From the NCBI RefSeq assembly GCF_014635065.1, contig NZ_BMCG01000004.1, positions 310,001-374,000 of the forward strand: DNA of 64,000 nt, in the 5' to 3' direction. The notes under the pieces are model-generated. The model saw only the letters and a program-made list of their open reading frames with translations. It did not search any database and was not told the origin of the DNA. Positions 1-8,828 of this stretch are shown here, in pieces (the first letter of the stretch is position 1; each line of letters begins with the position of its first letter). The DNA comes from Oxalicibacterium flavum. Lineage in GTDB: Bacteria > Pseudomonadota > Gammaproteobacteria > Burkholderiales > Burkholderiaceae_D. The position numbers and the translations under genes are program-made.

Positions 1-62
1 ATGCTTTGCATCTCCCGCTTCTCCTCCCTGAGCGGGGCCATGCCGCTTCATGCGGGATGGCG

Positions 63-782
63 TTATTGCCCCGGAGATACTCCCCTTTCTCCGGGGCTTT
101 TTTTATCCTCTTCTTCCGTCTCGTTCAATCCCAGCAGTTCGATGATGCGGTCGTTCGCTTCCTCGATGCCGTCGCGTTTCAGCGCGGAAAACAATTGGGC
201 CGTGAAGGGGAAGGGTTGCCCCTCTTCATCGACGTAACTGTTCAGCAGCGTGCGCGCGGCGCGCAGGGCGTTGGTGGCCTCGTTGCGATTGAGTTTATCC
301 GACTTTGTCAGCAGACAATGAATGGGTTTGCCGGTTGGCGCAAACCATTCGAGCATCTGGATATCGAGATCGGTGAAGGGCCGGCGCGAATCGACGATCA
401 GCACCAGCGCCGCCAGTTGCTCGCGGCGTTGTACATAGTCACCCAGCAGGCTTTGCCAATGCAGCTTGGCCGAACCGGACACTTCGGCATAGCCGTAGCC
501 GGGCAGATCGACCAGCAAGGCGCGGATTTCATCGACCCTGGTGGCATCCTTGCGGTGCTGCCCCACATGCGCGCCGCCGATCGAGAAAAAATTGATGTGC
601 TGTGTGCGCCCCGGCGTCTTGGAGGCGAACGCCAGCTTTTTCTGGTTTGCGAGAATGTTGATCGCGGTCGACTTACCGGCGTTCGAGCGGCCGGCGAAGG
701 CGATCTCGGGGACTTGTGTATTTGGCAAATCACGGAGATGATTCACCGTGGTGAAGAAGCGGGCTTGCCAAAGTCGGGACAT
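63..782 (-). CDS. engB: EngB/YsxC-family ribosome-biogenesis GTPase
   Basis: This encodes a 239-aa Era/Obg-type GTPase of the EngB (YihA/YsxC) family, needed for late assembly of the large ribosomal subunit and septation. Visible motifs are the P-loop GRSNAGKST near residue 35, the G3 motif DLPGYG and the G4 motif TKSDKLNR; length is close to the family norm. I chose the ATG at 782 (MSRLWQARF) because family N-termini begin about 30 residues before the P-loop. An upstream in-frame ATG at 839 would add 19 residues rich in Phe/Ser without family resemblance. It is divergent from the cytochrome c4 gene. The last codons coincide with a plus-strand terminator at 68-104, so the C-terminal tail ([10 protein letters not shown]) is dictated by a hairpin sequence. 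Confidence 0.95.
   Translation of the reverse strand: MSRLWQARFFTTVNHLRDLPNTQVPEIAFAGRSNAGKSTAINILANQKKLAFASKTPGRTQHINFFSIGGAHVGQHRKDATRVDEIRALLVDLPGYGYAEVSGSAKLHWQSLLGDYVQRREQLAALVLIVDSRRPFTDLDIQMLEWFAPTGKPIHCLLTKSDKLNRNEATNALRAARTLLNSYVDEEGQPFPFTAQLFSALKRDGIEEANDRIIELLGLNETEEEDKKSPGERGVSPGQ
68..104 (+). terminator. Rho-independent terminator overlapping the engB 3' end
   Basis: A perfect 10-bp inverted repeat (68-77 GCCCCGGAGA with 88-97 TCTCCGGGGC, 10-nt loop) is followed by seven T on the plus strand (98-104). The polarity means it ends a rightward transcript entering from left of the window, not engB itself, yet it lies inside the engB coding sequence. Confidence 0.75.
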
Positions 783-944
783 AGGGATGAGGGAGAAAAA
801 GCTGCGGGCTGGCAAAAATGCCGAAAAGCTATTGTACAATGCGGCGTTACATCGCGTTGCGCAAGGGAGTGAACTCGCACCTCAGTAGCTGCTAAAAACG
901 GTTGCCAACCTGGCAGATTTTAAACAAGTCTTCAAGGTGTCCGA

Positions 945-1607
945 ATGAATCGTATTTGCCTACCGGTCGTAAAAACGTTGTTCATCGCTATCCTGACGGC
1001 TGCTTTCTCTGCCCAGGCCGCCGAGCAGAAACCTGCTGCCAAGCCCGATCCCGCCAAGGGAGAAATGCTCTACAACATGGGTGACACGGCACGTAACGTG
1101 ATTGCCTGCATTACCTGCCACGGTCCGGCAGGCAACGCATCCCTTCCTGAAAATCCCAAGCTCTCGGCCCAGCACGGCGCCTACATCCACAAGCAGCTCG
1201 TCAATTTCCAGACTGGCGAGCGGCACAATCCGATCATGGAGCCCATCGCCAAGGGCATGACGGAGGAGGATATCCGCAACGTCGTGGCCTACCTGGCAAA
1301 ATCGTCCAAGCCTTCTCCAGGTGCGGCGCGCAACGCCGACACGGTGGAGCTCGGCAGGAAAATCTTCCGCGGCGGCATCGCCGAGCGCAGCGTGCCGGCC
1401 TGCGCGGCCTGCCACAGCGCCAACGGTGCCGGCATCCCGGCCCAGTTCCCGCGTCTGGCCGGCCAGCATCAGGCCTATACCGAAGCGCAACTGCTGGCTT
1501 TCCGTTCCGGCGCGCGCAAGAACAGCGAGCAGATGACGCAGATCGTCAAGCGCATGTCGGAGGAGGAAATCAAGGCGGTTGCGGATTACGTCGCCGGCCT
1601 CAAGTAG
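945..1607 (+). CDS. Diheme cytochrome c4-type protein
   Basis: This is a 220-aa periplasmic cytochrome with a cleavable signal peptide (hydrophobic residues 7-22, cleavage near AQA/AE at about 25) and two class-I cytochrome c domains. Heme attachment motifs are CITCH (Cys55/Cys58/His59) and CAACH (Cys153/Cys156/His157); candidate axial Met residues follow each motif. Length and two-domain layout match cytochrome c4, an electron carrier to terminal oxidases such as cbb3. It is followed by its own terminator and then by the CcsB/CcsA maturation genes that would attach its hemes, an arrangement common in Betaproteobacteria. Confidence 0.92.
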   Translation: MNRICLPVVKTLFIAILTAAFSAQAAEQKPAAKPDPAKGEMLYNMGDTARNVIACITCHGPAGNASLPENPKLSAQHGAYIHKQLVNFQTGERHNPIMEPIAKGMTEEDIRNVVAYLAKSSKPSPGAARNADTVELGRKIFRGGIAERSVPACAACHSANGAGIPAQFPRLAGQHQAYTEAQLLAFRSGARKNSEQMTQIVKRMSEEEIKAVADYVAGLK

Positions 1608-1629
1608 AACGATCACCGATCGCATGAAC

Positions 1630-1656
1630 AAGGGGCAGCCGGACTGCCCCTTTTTA
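1630..1656 (+). terminator. Rho-independent terminator after cytochrome c4
   Basis: A 9-bp perfect stem (AAGGGGCAG at 1630-1638 with CTGCCCCTT at 1644-1652, loop CCGGA) runs into a T-rich tract, 22 bp after the cytochrome stop codon. It separates the abundant cytochrome transcript from ccsB. Confidence 0.85.
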
Positions 1657-1725
1657 TTCTGGCGGCCGGCAAGACAGTAAAATCGACGCAGGCATGGATA
1701 GAGACAAAGAGGAGCAGGTCGCGGC

Positions 1726-3852
1726 ATGACGATGGAAGCGGATACGAGCACGACCGGCTGGCAACTGAATACGCGTCGCCGCTGGCTGGCGGAAAGTGTC
1801 GAATTGCTGTCGTCCATGCGTTTCGCCATCAGTCTGCTGACGCTGATCTCGATCGCTTCCGTGATCGGCACCGTGCTCAAGCAGAACGAGCCGATGTCCA
1901 ACTACGTCAACCAGTTCGGTCCGTTCTGGTTCGAGGTGTTCGGCAAGCTCGATCTGTACGCGGTCTATTCCACCTGGTGGTTCATGGCGATCATGGGATT
2001 CCTCGTGATCTCGACCTCGCTGTGCCTGATCCGCAACGCGCCAAAAATGGTGCGCGACATGCGCAGCTGGCGCGACAACGTGCGCGAACAGTCGCTGCGC
2101 AATTTTCATTACCGGCGGGAATGGCAGGCTGATGCCGCACCGGAGCAGGTAGTGGAGCAGGCGGCTGCATGCATCACCGCGCACGGCTACCGCAGCAAGG
2201 TGGTGGAAAAGGATGGCGGCACGCTGATTGCCGCGCGCAAGGGCACTGCCAACAAGTGGGGCTACATCTTCGCGCATGCCTCCATCGTCATCATCTGCCT
2301 CGGCGGTCTGCTCGATTCCGACCTGCCGATCCGCATCCAGCAGCTTTTGTACGACAAGACCCCGTTCGCCGGCAATGGCCTGATCGCGGAAATTCCGGCG
2401 CAGCACCGGCTCGGTATCGGCAATCCGAGCTTTCGCGGCAACACGATGATTCCCGAAGGCGGCAGCAGCAGCACCGCCATCGTGCCGCAGCAGGATGGCG
2501 TGCTGATCCAGGACCTGCCGTTCTCTATCCGGCTCACGCGCTTCGTCATCGAGTATTACTCGACCGGCATGCCCAGATTGTTCGCCAGCGAGGTGACCGT
2601 CACCGACCATGACAGCGGCGCCAGCTTCCCGGCCACCATCAAGGTCAACGAACCGCTTATTCATCGCGGGTTTGCCGTCTATCAGTCGAGCTTCGAGGAT
2701 GGCGGCAGCCAACTGGAACTGCAGGGTTATGCAATGCGCGGTGGCGCCTACAGAACGTTCGCTCTGGAGGGAACGGTAGGCAATGCGACGGAACTGGGGC
2801 CGGATCGCGGTGGCGACTACACAATCGAGTGGTCGGGATTTCGCCCCTTCAATGTCGAGAACATGGCGCAGGAGGGGCAGGATGTACGCGCCGTCAATCC
2901 GAATCAGGGCTTCAACCGCCGGCTGGCCGAAGGGCTCGATCGCCATCTCGGCTCGGCGGCGAAGACGGTGGATATCCGCGAATTCCGCAATGTCGGTCCC
3001 AGCGTGCAGTACAAGCTGCGCGACCGCAATGGTCAGGCGCGCGAATATCACAACTACATGCAGCCGGTCGAAGTGGATGGCGCTTACGTCTTCCTCGCCG
3101 GAGTACGCGAATCGCCGAATGAACCTTTCCGTTTTCTGCGCATTCCGGCCGACGACAACGATTCGGTCGAGGAATGGATGCGGCTGCGCGCGGCGTTGCT
3201 GAACCCGGCACTGCGCGAGCGTGCTGCGCGTGCCTATGCGGCGCGTGCGCTGCCGGATGCGCGCGCCGCGGCGGATGGCCTGCGCGTACAGTTGCAGGCG
3301 TCTGCCCTGCGTGGTCTGACGATCTTTGCCGGCGACGAGGAGAGTGCCGGCTATGTCGCGGTATCGCAATTCCTGGAACGGATTCCGGCACAGGAACAGG
3401 AGAAGGCGGCCGATATCTTCATGAAGATCCTGCATGGCAGCCTGTGGGATCTGTGGCAGTTTGCCCGTCAGCAGGACGGGCTGCCTGCGATTGCGGCTGA
3501 CGACCGGCATGCGCGTTTCCTGCAACTGTCGGCCAATGCCTATTCCGACGCGTTCTTCTATGGCTCCCCGGTCTATCTGCAGTTGCGCGGTTTCGAGGAG
3601 ATCAAGGCCTCGGTGCTGCAGGTGACGCGTTCGCCCGGCAAGAACATCGTGTATCTTGGTTGTCTGCTGCTCACGATTGGTGTGTTCTCGATGTTCTATA
3701 TTCGCGAACGCCGGCTGTGGATCTGGATCAAACCCGAATCCGGCGGCGGGACGCAAGCCATGATGGCGATGAGTTCGCAACGTCAGACGCTGGACTTCGA
3801 AAAGGAATTCGACACGCTCGGGCAGCAGCTTGCGCAATCGGGGCGCGATTGA
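1726..3852 (+). CDS. resB: System II cytochrome c biogenesis protein ResB/CcsB
   Basis: This 708-aa membrane protein belongs to the ResB (Ccs1) family. With CcsA it forms the system II cytochrome c synthetase, which carries heme across the inner membrane and ligates it to CXXCH motifs. Predicted membrane segments lie near residues 30-50, 80-105, 175-195 and 640-660, with a large periplasmic domain between the last two, the expected ResB topology. The start ATG at 1726 follows a purine-rich GAGGAG about 12 nt upstream; a second ATG lies two codons later. It is followed at 114 bp by ccsA. System II fits a betaproteobacterium. Confidence 0.93.
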   Translation: MTMEADTSTTGWQLNTRRRWLAESVELLSSMRFAISLLTLISIASVIGTVLKQNEPMSNYVNQFGPFWFEVFGKLDLYAVYSTWWFMAIMGFLVISTSLCLIRNAPKMVRDMRSWRDNVREQSLRNFHYRREWQADAAPEQVVEQAAACITAHGYRSKVVEKDGGTLIAARKGTANKWGYIFAHASIVIICLGGLLDSDLPIRIQQLLYDKTPFAGNGLIAEIPAQHRLGIGNPSFRGNTMIPEGGSSSTAIVPQQDGVLIQDLPFSIRLTRFVIEYYSTGMPRLFASEVTVTDHDSGASFPATIKVNEPLIHRGFAVYQSSFEDGGSQLELQGYAMRGGAYRTFALEGTVGNATELGPDRGGDYTIEWSGFRPFNVENMAQEGQDVRAVNPNQGFNRRLAEGLDRHLGSAAKTVDIREFRNVGPSVQYKLRDRNGQAREYHNYMQPVEVDGAYVFLAGVRESPNEPFRFLRIPADDNDSVEEWMRLRAALLNPALRERAARAYAARALPDARAAADGLRVQLQASALRGLTIFAGDEESAGYVAVSQFLERIPAQEQEKAADIFMKILHGSLWDLWQFARQQDGLPAIAADDRHARFLQLSANAYSDAFFYGSPVYLQLRGFEEIKASVLQVTRSPGKNIVYLGCLLLTIGVFSMFYIRERRLWIWIKPESGGGTQAMMAMSSQRQTLDFEKEFDTLGQQLAQSGRD

Positions 3853-3966
3853 CCGCAACAGCTTGAGAAACCGCCGTTGCCCGGACAGGGCGACCTGGCG
3901 TGCAGAATAAAAAAGCAGGCAACGATAAGGCAGGCGTCAAGGACGCGTTACCGAAAAGGAGATGGC

Positions 3967-5118
3967 ATGGAGATTGTTCAGGATCGCAGAATGGTGCAAC
4001 CTGTCGGCTATTTCAGGCGTTTGACGATTCCCGACTGGCTGTATGCAGCGGCATGGCTGATCGGTGCGGTGTTTGCACTGAACCGGTATGGCCATCACAT
4101 GGATGTCTATGAAGAAACCATTCTGCTGCTGACGGTGCCGACTTTCTCGTGGCTCGGTTGGCACTGGAAATCGGTGCGTTGGCTGTGTGTCCTGCTGGCG
4201 GTGTTGTCGCTGTTCGCCATCTCCCTGTACGACGGTTCGCTGGCGGTCGCAGAGCAGAAGTTCTTTCTCAAGTACCTGCTGTCGAGCCAATCCGCGATCC
4301 TCTGGATGAGCACGCTGTTCATTCTTTCCACGCTGTTCTACTGGGGCGGCCTGATTGCGCGCTCGGCCACTGGCGGCTCGATCGGCTCCCGCTTGTGCTG
4401 GGCGGCAGTGGTCATGGGATTCGTCGGCATGCTGGTGCGCTGGTACGAGTCGTACCTGATCGGCCCGGACATCGGCCATATTCCAGTTTCCAACCTGTAC
4501 GAAGTCTTCATCCTGTTCTGTCTGGTGACGGCGCTGTTCTATCTGTACTACGAACAGCAATACGCGACGCGCCAGCTCGGCCCCTTCGTGCTGCTGGTGA
4601 TCACGGCGGCGGTTGCCTTCCTGCTCTGGTACATGGTCTCGCGCGACGCCGGCGAGATCCAGCCGCTGGTGCCGGCGCTGCAAAGCTGGTGGATGAAAAT
4701 CCACGTGCCGGCCAACTTCATCGGCTACGGCACCTTTGCGCTGGCGGCCATGGTGGCGATCGCCTATCTGCTCAAGGCGCGCGGCATCTTCGTGGATCGT
4801 CTGCCGGCGCTGGAAGTGCTGGATGACATCATGTACAAGGCGATCGCCGTCGGCTTCGCCTTCTTCACCATCGCCACCATTCTCGGCGCGCTGTGGGCGG
4901 CGGAAGCCTGGGGCGGCTACTGGTCATGGGATCCGAAGGAAACCTGGGCGCTGATCGTCTGGCTCAATTACGCGGCATGGTTGCACATGCGCCTGATCAA
5001 GGGCCTGCGCGGGCAGGTCGCGGCGTGGTGGGCGGTGGTGGGTCTGCTGGTGACGACCTTTGCCTTCCTTGGCGTCAACATGTTCCTGTCTGGCCTGCAT
5101 TCCTACGGCGAGCTGTAA
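3967..5118 (+). CDS. ccsA: System II cytochrome c biogenesis protein CcsA/ResC
   Basis: This 383-aa polytopic protein carries the tryptophan-rich WWD-type motif [15 protein letters not shown] (from about residue 315), the heme-handling signature of CcsA/CcmC/CcmF proteins. Start: the ATG at 3967 has a good ribosome site (AAAAGGAG) directly upstream; the frame is open further 5' but without a better site. It partners with ResB upstream to deliver heme to apocytochromes, including the c4 protein next door. About eight hydrophobic segments are visible. Confidence 0.93.
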   Translation: MEIVQDRRMVQPVGYFRRLTIPDWLYAAAWLIGAVFALNRYGHHMDVYEETILLLTVPTFSWLGWHWKSVRWLCVLLAVLSLFAISLYDGSLAVAEQKFFLKYLLSSQSAILWMSTLFILSTLFYWGGLIARSATGGSIGSRLCWAAVVMGFVGMLVRWYESYLIGPDIGHIPVSNLYEVFILFCLVTALFYLYYEQQYATRQLGPFVLLVITAAVAFLLWYMVSRDAGEIQPLVPALQSWWMKIHVPANFIGYGTFALAAMVAIAYLLKARGIFVDRLPALEVLDDIMYKAIAVGFAFFTIATILGALWAAEAWGGYWSWDPKETWALIVWLNYAAWLHMRLIKGLRGQVAAWWAVVGLLVTTFAFLGVNMFLSGLHSYGEL

Positions 5119-5154
5119 CTTTTCGGCGAGCGGCGACGAATTAAGGGGTAACCG

Positions 5155-5215
5155 TGTTTCATCGCGCCAAGGCGATGAAACATCCTGCGGGGTGCATGGT
5201 CTGACTGGTGCCCCG
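5155..5215 (+). promoter_or_regulatory. Structured leader before msrP
   Basis: Two consecutive stem-loops lie in the 121-bp gap between ccsA and msrP. The first is a perfect 11-bp stem (5155-5165 with 5172-5182, loop GCCAAG). The second is an 8-bp stem with two G-T pairs (5188-5195 with 5208-5215). There is no T tract, so it is not a standard terminator; the msrP ribosome site GGAG is at 5231. I do not recognise a known riboswitch class here. Confidence 0.45.
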
Positions 5216-5239
5216 AGCGTCGCCTTCAATGGAGTTGCC

Positions 5240-6214
5240 ATGCTGATCAAACGCCCCCCCAACGGACGCGACCTGCCGTTCGCCTCGGAAATCACGCCGC
5301 GCGCGGTATTCGAGTCGCGCCGTACCTTCATCCGCCAGCTGGCGCTCGGCTCGATCGCAGGCAGCGCGCTGTTCGAAATGGCAACGCGCGAAGCCTTCGC
5401 TGCGTCGGCGCAGCAACTGGCCACCAAGGCCAATCCGGCCTATACCGTGGCCGACAAGCAGACGGCATACAAGGATGCGACCACCTACAACAACTTCTAC
5501 GAGTTCGGCACCGACAAGGGCAGCCCGGCGCGCTACGCATCGGCCATGAAGACGCGGCCGTGGACGGTGTCCATCGAAGGCGAGGTCGGCAAGCCGATGA
5601 CGCTGGACATCGACGCGCTGCTGAAACTGGCGCCGCTCGAGGAACGCGTCTATCGCCTGCGCTGTGTCGAAGGTTGGTCGATGGTGATCCCGTGGATCGG
5701 CTATTCGTTGTCGGCGCTGATGAAGAAGGTCGAGCCGACGTCGAATGCGAAGTACGTGCAGTTCGTGACGGCGGCGGACCGGCAGGCGATGAACGGCCTG
5801 CGCTATCCGGTGCTGGATTGGCCTTACACCGAAGGCTTGCGCATTGACGAGGCCGCGCATCCGCTGACGCTGCTGACGCTCGGCATGTACGGCGAAGTGC
5901 TGCCGAACCAGAACGGCGCGCCGGTGCGCATCGTGGTGCCATGGAAATACGGCTTCAAGTCGGCCAAGTCCATCGTCGCCATCCGTTTCGTCAAGGACCA
6001 GCCGCGCACCGCGTGGAATCGCGCGGCCCCCGGCGAATACGGCTTCTATTCGAACGTCAATCCACAGGTCGATCATCCACGCTGGTCGCAGGCCAGCGAA
6101 AGGCGTATCGGTGAAGACGGCTTCTTCACGAAGAAGCGTCCGACCCTGATGTTCAATGGCTATGACGATGTGGCATCGCTGTACAGCGGCATGGACCTGA
6201 AGAAATTCTACTGA
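5240..6214 (+). CDS. msrP: Periplasmic protein-methionine-sulfoxide reductase catalytic subunit MsrP
   Basis: This is a 324-aa molybdopterin enzyme of the YedY/MsrP family that repairs oxidised methionines in periplasmic proteins. A twin-arginine signal is visible ([10 protein letters not shown], Arg27-Arg28), as expected for export with folded cofactor. The likely molybdenum-ligand cysteine is Cys142 in [10 protein letters not shown]. The start at 5240 follows a GGAG site and gives the family length (about 330 aa); the frame is open further upstream but overlaps ccsA. It is followed 1 bp later by msrQ, the membrane heme partner that supplies electrons. Confidence 0.95.
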   Translation: MLIKRPPNGRDLPFASEITPRAVFESRRTFIRQLALGSIAGSALFEMATREAFAASAQQLATKANPAYTVADKQTAYKDATTYNNFYEFGTDKGSPARYASAMKTRPWTVSIEGEVGKPMTLDIDALLKLAPLEERVYRLRCVEGWSMVIPWIGYSLSALMKKVEPTSNAKYVQFVTAADRQAMNGLRYPVLDWPYTEGLRIDEAAHPLTLLTLGMYGEVLPNQNGAPVRIVVPWKYGFKSAKSIVAIRFVKDQPRTAWNRAAPGEYGFYSNVNPQVDHPRWSQASERRIGEDGFFTKKRPTLMFNGYDDVASLYSGMDLKKFY

Positions 6215-6215
6215 G

Positions 6216-6863
6216 ATGGCGACCGGTTTCAATCCGGCGCCACGGCAACTGCTTGCCATCAAGGCCGGCCTGTTCGTGCTCGCCCTGCTGCCGTTCGGAC
6301 GCCTGCTGCTGGGAGCGCTAACCGACGCGCTCGGCGCGAATCCGCTCGAATTCATCACCTGGAATACCGGCGAATGGACGCTGTATTTTCTGACGATGAC
6401 GCTGGCGGTGACACCGCTGCGGCGCTGGAGCGGCTGGAACTGGCTGATCCGGTTGCGGCGCATGATCGGGCTGTTCGCCTTCTTCTATGCATTCCTGCAT
6501 TTCACGGCCTTCTTCTGGTTCGACCATTTCTTCGACCTGCGCGAGATGCTGCGCGACGCAGTGCGGCGACCGTTCATCCTGGTCGGGTTTGCCGCCTTCG
6601 TGCTGCTGATTCCGCTGGCCGTCACCAGCACCAACGCCATGGTGAAGCGGCTGGGCGGGCGGCGCTGGCAGTGGCTGCACCGGTTGATTTATGTGATCGT
6701 GCCGTTGGGTTTGCTGCACTTCTGGTGGATGCGCGCCGGCAAGAACAATTTTGCGGAGCCGCTGATCTTTGCCCTCATCGTCGGATTCCTGTTGGCGGTG
6801 CGGGTAGTGTGGGCATGGAGAAAGCGCGCAAGGGAACAGATGGCGCGCAGACCGGTGGCCTAG
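6216..6863 (+). CDS. msrQ: Heme-binding membrane subunit MsrQ
   Basis: A 215-aa ferric-reductase-like membrane protein (YedZ/MsrQ) with about six transmembrane helices and candidate heme-ligand histidines in helices containing FYAFLHFTAFF, WLHRLIYVI and GLLHFWWM. It passes electrons from the quinone pool or cytosolic flavin reductase to MsrP. Its start lies 1 bp after the msrP stop, so the two are translationally coupled. The C-terminus is a short basic cytosolic tail. Confidence 0.93.
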   Translation: MATGFNPAPRQLLAIKAGLFVLALLPFGRLLLGALTDALGANPLEFITWNTGEWTLYFLTMTLAVTPLRRWSGWNWLIRLRRMIGLFAFFYAFLHFTAFFWFDHFFDLREMLRDAVRRPFILVGFAAFVLLIPLAVTSTNAMVKRLGGRRWQWLHRLIYVIVPLGLLHFWWMRAGKNNFAEPLIFALIVGFLLAVRVVWAWRKRAREQMARRPVA

Positions 6864-6872
6864 CCAGGAAAA

Positions 6873-6904
6873 GAAAAAAGCAGATGATTTCATCCGCTTT
6901 TTTT
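6873..6904. terminator. Bidirectional terminator between msrQ and lysA
   Basis: An A-rich run (AAAAAAGC) and a matching GCTTTTTTT flank an imperfect hairpin (GATGA/TCATC core with one mismatch), between convergent genes. T tracts are present on both strands, so it can end both transcripts; it overlaps the lysA stop codon. Confidence 0.75.
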
Positions 6905-8190
6905 CATGGCAGCAGGGATTCCTCCGCAAACAGTTCGGCTGGCAATTCGCGCTTGCGGATCAAATGCACATCCTTGCCGTCGACCATGACTTCGGCGGCG
7001 CGGCCGCGTGTGTTGTAGTTCGACGCCATCGTCATGCCGTAGGCGCCGGCGGACAGGATCGCCAGCAGGTCGTCCTGCGCGATCGAGAGTTCGCGTGCGC
7101 GCGCCAGCCAGTCGCCCGATTCGCAGACCGGGCCGACCACGTCATAGACTTGTGCCGGCTGCTCGCCTGCCTGCTTGACGGTCTGCACGCCGTGCCAGGC
7201 TTCGTACATGGCGGGGCGCATGAGATCGTTCATGGCGGCATCAACGATCGCAAAGTTCTTGGTTTCGCCATGCTTGATGAACTGCACCTCGGTCAGCAGC
7301 ACGCCGGCATTGCCGACGATGGAGCGGCCGGGTTCGAACAGCACCTTGATCGGCGCGCCGTTGTGCCTGGCAGCCCGCCAGGCATCGATCTTGGCGAACA
7401 GGCGCGACAGGTAGTCGCCGACCGCGACCGGCTTGTCGCCGTTGTAGTCGATGCCGATGCCGCCGCCGATGTCGAGGTGATGCACCGTGATGCCTTCCGC
7501 CGCCAGCGTGTCGATCAGTTCGATCAGCTTGTCGACGGCCTCCAGCAGCGGCGCGTCGTCGAGCAGTTGCGAGCCGATGTGGCAGTCGATGCCGGTCACT
7601 TCGATGTGCGGCAGCGCGGCGGCGACGCGATAGGTCGCCAGCGCATCCTCATAGGCGACACCGAACTTGTTGTCCTTGAGGCCGGTGGAAATGTAGGGGT
7701 GGGTCTTGGCATCGACGTTGGGGTTCACGCGCAGTGAAACGGGCGCGCGCTTGCCAAGTTCGGCCGCGACTTCGTTGAGACGGTGCAGTTCGGGGATGGA
7801 TTCGACGTTGAAGCAGAGGATGTCGTGCGACAGCGCCAGCCGCATCTCGTCGCGCGACTTGCCGACGCCGGAAAAGATCACCTTGCGCGGCGAGCCGCCG
7901 GCGGCCAGCACGCGCAGCAGTTCGCCGCCCGAGACGATGTCGAAGCCGGAGCCGAGCCGCGCCAGTACGTCGAGCACCGCGATGTTGGAATTGGACTTGA
8001 CCGAATAGCAGACCAGCGCCGCCTCGTCGTTGCGGCCGTGGCGGCGGCAGGCGTCCGCATAGGACAGGAAGTTGGCGCTCAGGGCTGCCTTGGAATAGAC
8101 GTAGGTCGGCGTGCCGAAGCGGCGCGCGATATCGGCCAGCGAGACGCCTTCTGCATGCAGGACGCCGTCTTGATAGGAAAAATGCGACAT
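6904..8190 (-). CDS. lysA: Diaminopimelate decarboxylase
   Basis: This 428-aa PLP enzyme catalyses the last step of lysine synthesis (meso-diaminopimelate to lysine plus CO2). Visible are the PLP-lysine motif YSVKSNSN, HIGSQ, the glycine loop GGGIGIDY, the active-site CESGDW and the YNTRGRAAEV region. Start at 8190 (MSHFSYQDG) gives the family length; the frame is open further but that extension overlaps lptM. It is downstream of lptM in the same direction with a 17-bp gap, an arrangement conserved in many proteobacteria. Confidence 0.96.
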   Translation of the reverse strand: MSHFSYQDGVLHAEGVSLADIARRFGTPTYVYSKAALSANFLSYADACRRHGRNDEAALVCYSVKSNSNIAVLDVLARLGSGFDIVSGGELLRVLAAGGSPRKVIFSGVGKSRDEMRLALSHDILCFNVESIPELHRLNEVAAELGKRAPVSLRVNPNVDAKTHPYISTGLKDNKFGVAYEDALATYRVAAALPHIEVTGIDCHIGSQLLDDAPLLEAVDKLIELIDTLAAEGITVHHLDIGGGIGIDYNGDKPVAVGDYLSRLFAKIDAWRAARHNGAPIKVLFEPGRSIVGNAGVLLTEVQFIKHGETKNFAIVDAAMNDLMRPAMYEAWHGVQTVKQAGEQPAQVYDVVGPVCESGDWLARARELSIAQDDLLAILSAGAYGMTMASNYNTRGRAAEVMVDGKDVHLIRKRELPAELFAEESLLP

Positions 8191-8207
8191 GGAAAAGCGG
8201 GTTGGGC

Positions 8208-8432
8208 TTACTGGGTAATCGGTGAAGCCGACGGCGTGTACACCTCCGGCAATGTGCTGTCCGGTGCCTGCAATTGTTCGTCGGCCGGTGCTGCCGGCTG
8301 CGTGCCGGGCGCAGTCGGATAGGTCGGCATGTACAGCGGACCTTTCACGCCGCAACCGGCCAGCAGGCCAAGAGTGCCGATCACGATGGCAAGGGGGGGC
8401 ATGATGCGGCGCAAGCCGAAAGCGGACTTCAC
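8208..8432 (-). CDS. lptM: LptM (YifL)-type small lipoprotein
   Basis: A 74-aa lipoprotein: basic N-terminus, hydrophobic core and lipobox LLAGC followed by GVKGPLYMP, the hallmark of the LptM/YifL family. LptM assists oxidative maturation of the outer-membrane LPS translocon LptD. I prefer the GTG start at 8432 because it supplies the positive N-region (KSAFGLRR); an ATG at 8402 would leave a signal peptide with no basic residues. No strong ribosome site is visible for either. The Pro/Ala-rich tail after the lipobox is typical and weakly conserved. Confidence 0.82.
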   Translation of the reverse strand: MKSAFGLRRIMPPLAIVIGTLGLLAGCGVKGPLYMPTYPTAPGTQPAAPADEQLQAPDSTLPEVYTPSASPITQ

Positions 8433-8481
8433 GATTAGAATCCCGGTTTGGGTAAATGAACAAAACGACTTGGAGTGTAGC

Positions 8482-8820
8482 ATGACCGAATCCGAATTCC
8501 TGAAGCAGGCCGAGGCCGTGCTAAACCATATCGAGGCCGAACTGGAAGCGCTGGCCGATGCCGACGCGCTGGACGTCGAGTGCTCGTGCAGCGGCAACGT
8601 GCTGGAGATCGAGATCATCGCCAACGGCTCGAAGATCATCGTCAACAGCCAGGCGCCGATGCAGGAGCTGTGGGTGGCGGCGCGCTCCGGCGGCTACCAC
8701 TTCAAGGCGCAGGACGGCGAGTGGCGCAATACGCGCGACGGCAGCGAATTTTTCGAGGTGCTGTCACGCGCGGTCAGCGAGCAGGGCGGCGTCGCCGTCA
8801 CCATTGGCAAGCCGGCCTAA
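8482..8820 (+). CDS. cyaY: Frataxin-like iron donor CyaY
   Basis: A 112-aa protein of the frataxin family, involved in iron supply to and regulation of Fe-S cluster assembly. The N-terminal helix carries an acidic ridge (ESEFLKQAEAVLNHIEAELE) and the sheet includes GNVLEIE, the conserved QAPMQELWVA and GGYHF. Length matches the family (about 106-115 aa). It is divergent from lptM with a gap of about 50 bp, and convergent with the AT-rich orphan gene 8 bp away. Confidence 0.95.
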   Translation: MTESEFLKQAEAVLNHIEAELEALADADALDVECSCSGNVLEIEIIANGSKIIVNSQAPMQELWVAARSGGYHFKAQDGEWRNTRDGSEFFEVLSRAVSEQGGVAVTIGKPA

Positions 8821-8828
8821 GTAGTTTG

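Noticed and set aside
1654-3858. A 734-codon minus-strand open frame across resB
   Set aside because: Antisense to a well-supported ResB gene; composition typical of a GC-rich antisense frame and no recognisable motif.
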